DNA of 64,000 bases from the NCBI GenBank assembly GCA_015064955.1, contig SVRD01000002.1:62001-126000 (forward strand), in the 5' to 3' direction. The notes beneath the pieces were generated by a model that did no database searches, was not told the origin of the DNA, and worked only from the letters and a program-made list of their open reading frames with translations. This DNA is from Oscillospiraceae bacterium. Its GTDB lineage: Bacteria; Bacillota; Clostridia; Oscillospirales; CAG-382. Below, in pieces: positions 63,044 to 64,000 of this stretch. Each line of letters opens with the position of its first letter. Position 1 is the first letter of the stretch. The position numbers were made by a program, and so were the translations under genes.

Positions 63044-64000
63044 TTATTCAGAAATGCCGACAGTCTTCAAAGCCTCTGCCTGAAGCTTATAGAGCTTGTA
63101 GTAAACTCCCTTTTGCTTCAAAAGCTCCTCGGCTGTGCCGCTTTCGGCAAGCTTGCCGTTTTCGATCGCGATAAGCTTGTCTGCGCTCCGCAGAGTCGAT
63201 AATCGGTGCGCGATAATAACTGTCGTGCGGTTTTGGGTAAGTCTGTCGAGCGCGGCTTGAATATTGCGCTCGGTCTGAGTATCCATCGCCGCAGTCGCCT
63301 CGTCGAGTATCAGTATCTTCGGGTTGCGTAAAAGCGCCCTTGCGATCGAGATTCTTTGCTTTTCGCCGCCCGAAAGATCGCGCTTGCCGAATCCTATTTC
63401 GGTGTCGTAGCCGTCGGGGTATTTCACAATAAAATCGTGTGCCGAAGCGGTTTTCGCCGCGGCGATGATCTGCTCACGTGTTGCATCGGGGCAGGCGTAG
63501 CGTATATTGTCGAGTATGCTTCCGCGGAACAGATAGGTTTCCTGCGATACTATGGCGATGTTTTCGCGCAGGTATGCAAGCGGAAGCTGCTTAATATTCA
63601 CGCCGTCGATATATATTCCGCCCTCCTTTACGTCGTAAAGACGTGTCAGAAGATTGGCAAGCGTGCTTTTGCCGGCACCCGTCTGACCGACGATACCGAG
63701 CGTGCTCCCCGCGGGGATATCAAAGCTTATCCCGTCGATAACCTTGCGGTTTTCAACGTAGGAGAAGCATACGTTTTTAAATTCCACCTTGCCGATACAT
63801 TCTTCGGGAACGACCGGATCTTCGGGCTCGCGCACCTCGGGCTGAGCGTCGCGGATCTCGAAAAGACGCTGGATCGCGTTCAATGTTTCGCTCCACCAGT
63901 TAGAAACGTCGGCAAGCTGCTCTACGGGACCGTAGATAAGCGCGAAATATCCGACAAATGCGGCAAGTCTGCCATAGCTCATATCGCCCGTCGCGCTCAT
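63044..64000 (-). CDS. ABC transporter half, partial (C-terminal part)
   Basis: The gene enters from the right edge; 318 residues are visible, covering the last transmembrane part and the whole nucleotide-binding domain: LGIVGQTGAGKSTLANLL (Walker A), DLSGGEKQRISIARALL (signature), ILILDEATAAMD (Walker B) and HRLSTLRSADKLI. It is homologous to but distinct from the downstream ABC half at 60204 and is the likely heterodimer partner. Start lies outside the window. Confidence 0.9.
   Translation of the reverse strand: MSATGDMSYGRLAAFVGYFALIYGPVEQLADVSNWWSETLNAIQRLFEIRDAQPEVREPEDPVVPEECIGKVEFKNVCFSYVENRKVIDGISFDIPAGSTLGIVGQTGAGKSTLANLLTRLYDVKEGGIYIDGVNIKQLPLAYLRENIAIVSQETYLFRGSILDNIRYACPDATREQIIAAAKTASAHDFIVKYPDGYDTEIGFGKRDLSGGEKQRISIARALLRNPKILILDEATAAMDTQTERNIQAALDRLTQNRTTVIIAHRLSTLRSADKLIAIENGKLAESGTAEELLKQKGVYYKLYKLQAEALKTVGISE

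Overview
The window is a chromosomal segment spanning the replication origin of a Gram-positive, spore-forming Clostridia-type bacterium (Firmicutes; Oscillospirales/Christensenellales-like is an inference from gene content). Evidence: the classic order rpmH-rnpA-yidD-yidC(spoIIIJ)-jag on one side of the origin and dnaA-dnaN-recF-remB-gyrB-gyrA on the other; a cotJABC spore-coat operon; a single-chain glycyl-tRNA synthetase; a MetH without the reactivation domain; Ser/Glu-rich lipoproteins and a dockerin-bearing secreted enzyme; and near-consensus sigma-A promoters (TTGACA-17-TATAAT) in front of many genes.

Layout. 1-6.8 kb is an accessory region: a truncated SPFH-domain gene, tRNA-Val, a mirror-symmetric array of micro-hairpins next to a four-helix-bundle (23S IVS-type) gene, a glycosyltransferase, three related lipoproteins sharing promoter, signal-peptide or linker modules and terminator stems, and two XRE regulators facing each other across a palindromic operator. 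6.9-12.1 kb is metabolism (acyl-CoA ligase with a divergent DUF1836 regulator, proBA, maf). 12.2-21 kb holds a dockerin-bearing phosphodiester glycosidase, cotJABC with a duplicated 3' end, small hypothetical genes, one with a Shine-Dalgarno-sequestering leader, a second hairpin array, and a membrane-anchored surface protein. 21.1-33.4 kb is housekeeping on the + strand (pcrA, DUF1015, valS, a degenerate RNB-domain protein, a cluster of three parS sites, a solute-binding lipoprotein, pgk, tpiA). 33.5-48.4 kb is the origin core, transcribed outward from oriC (dnaA-dnaN spacer, about 40.2-40.4 kb). 48.4-49.1 kb is a structured tandem repeat plus a half hairpin array. 49.1-64 kb lies mostly on the - strand: metF-metH, a DUF4855/YerC/methyltransferase operon, a CDF cation transporter (+), RpiR regulator plus BaiN-type flavoprotein, glyQS, and a three-gene ABC transporter/DUF1854 operon cut by the window end.

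The most unusual content is non-coding. (1) Four arrays of micro-hairpins are separated by a short constant word; two are mirror-symmetric (four direct plus four inverted words) and two are half-arrays on opposite sides of oriC. (2) A dispersed structured element lies just upstream of cotJA, tpiA and gyrA (with a minimal form before the DUF1015 gene), and its outer stems covary between copies. (3) A roughly 198-bp palindrome-rich tandem repeat follows the gyrA operon. (4) An RNB-domain protein has lost all four catalytic aspartates. None of these was checked against a database; all calls come from reading the sequence.
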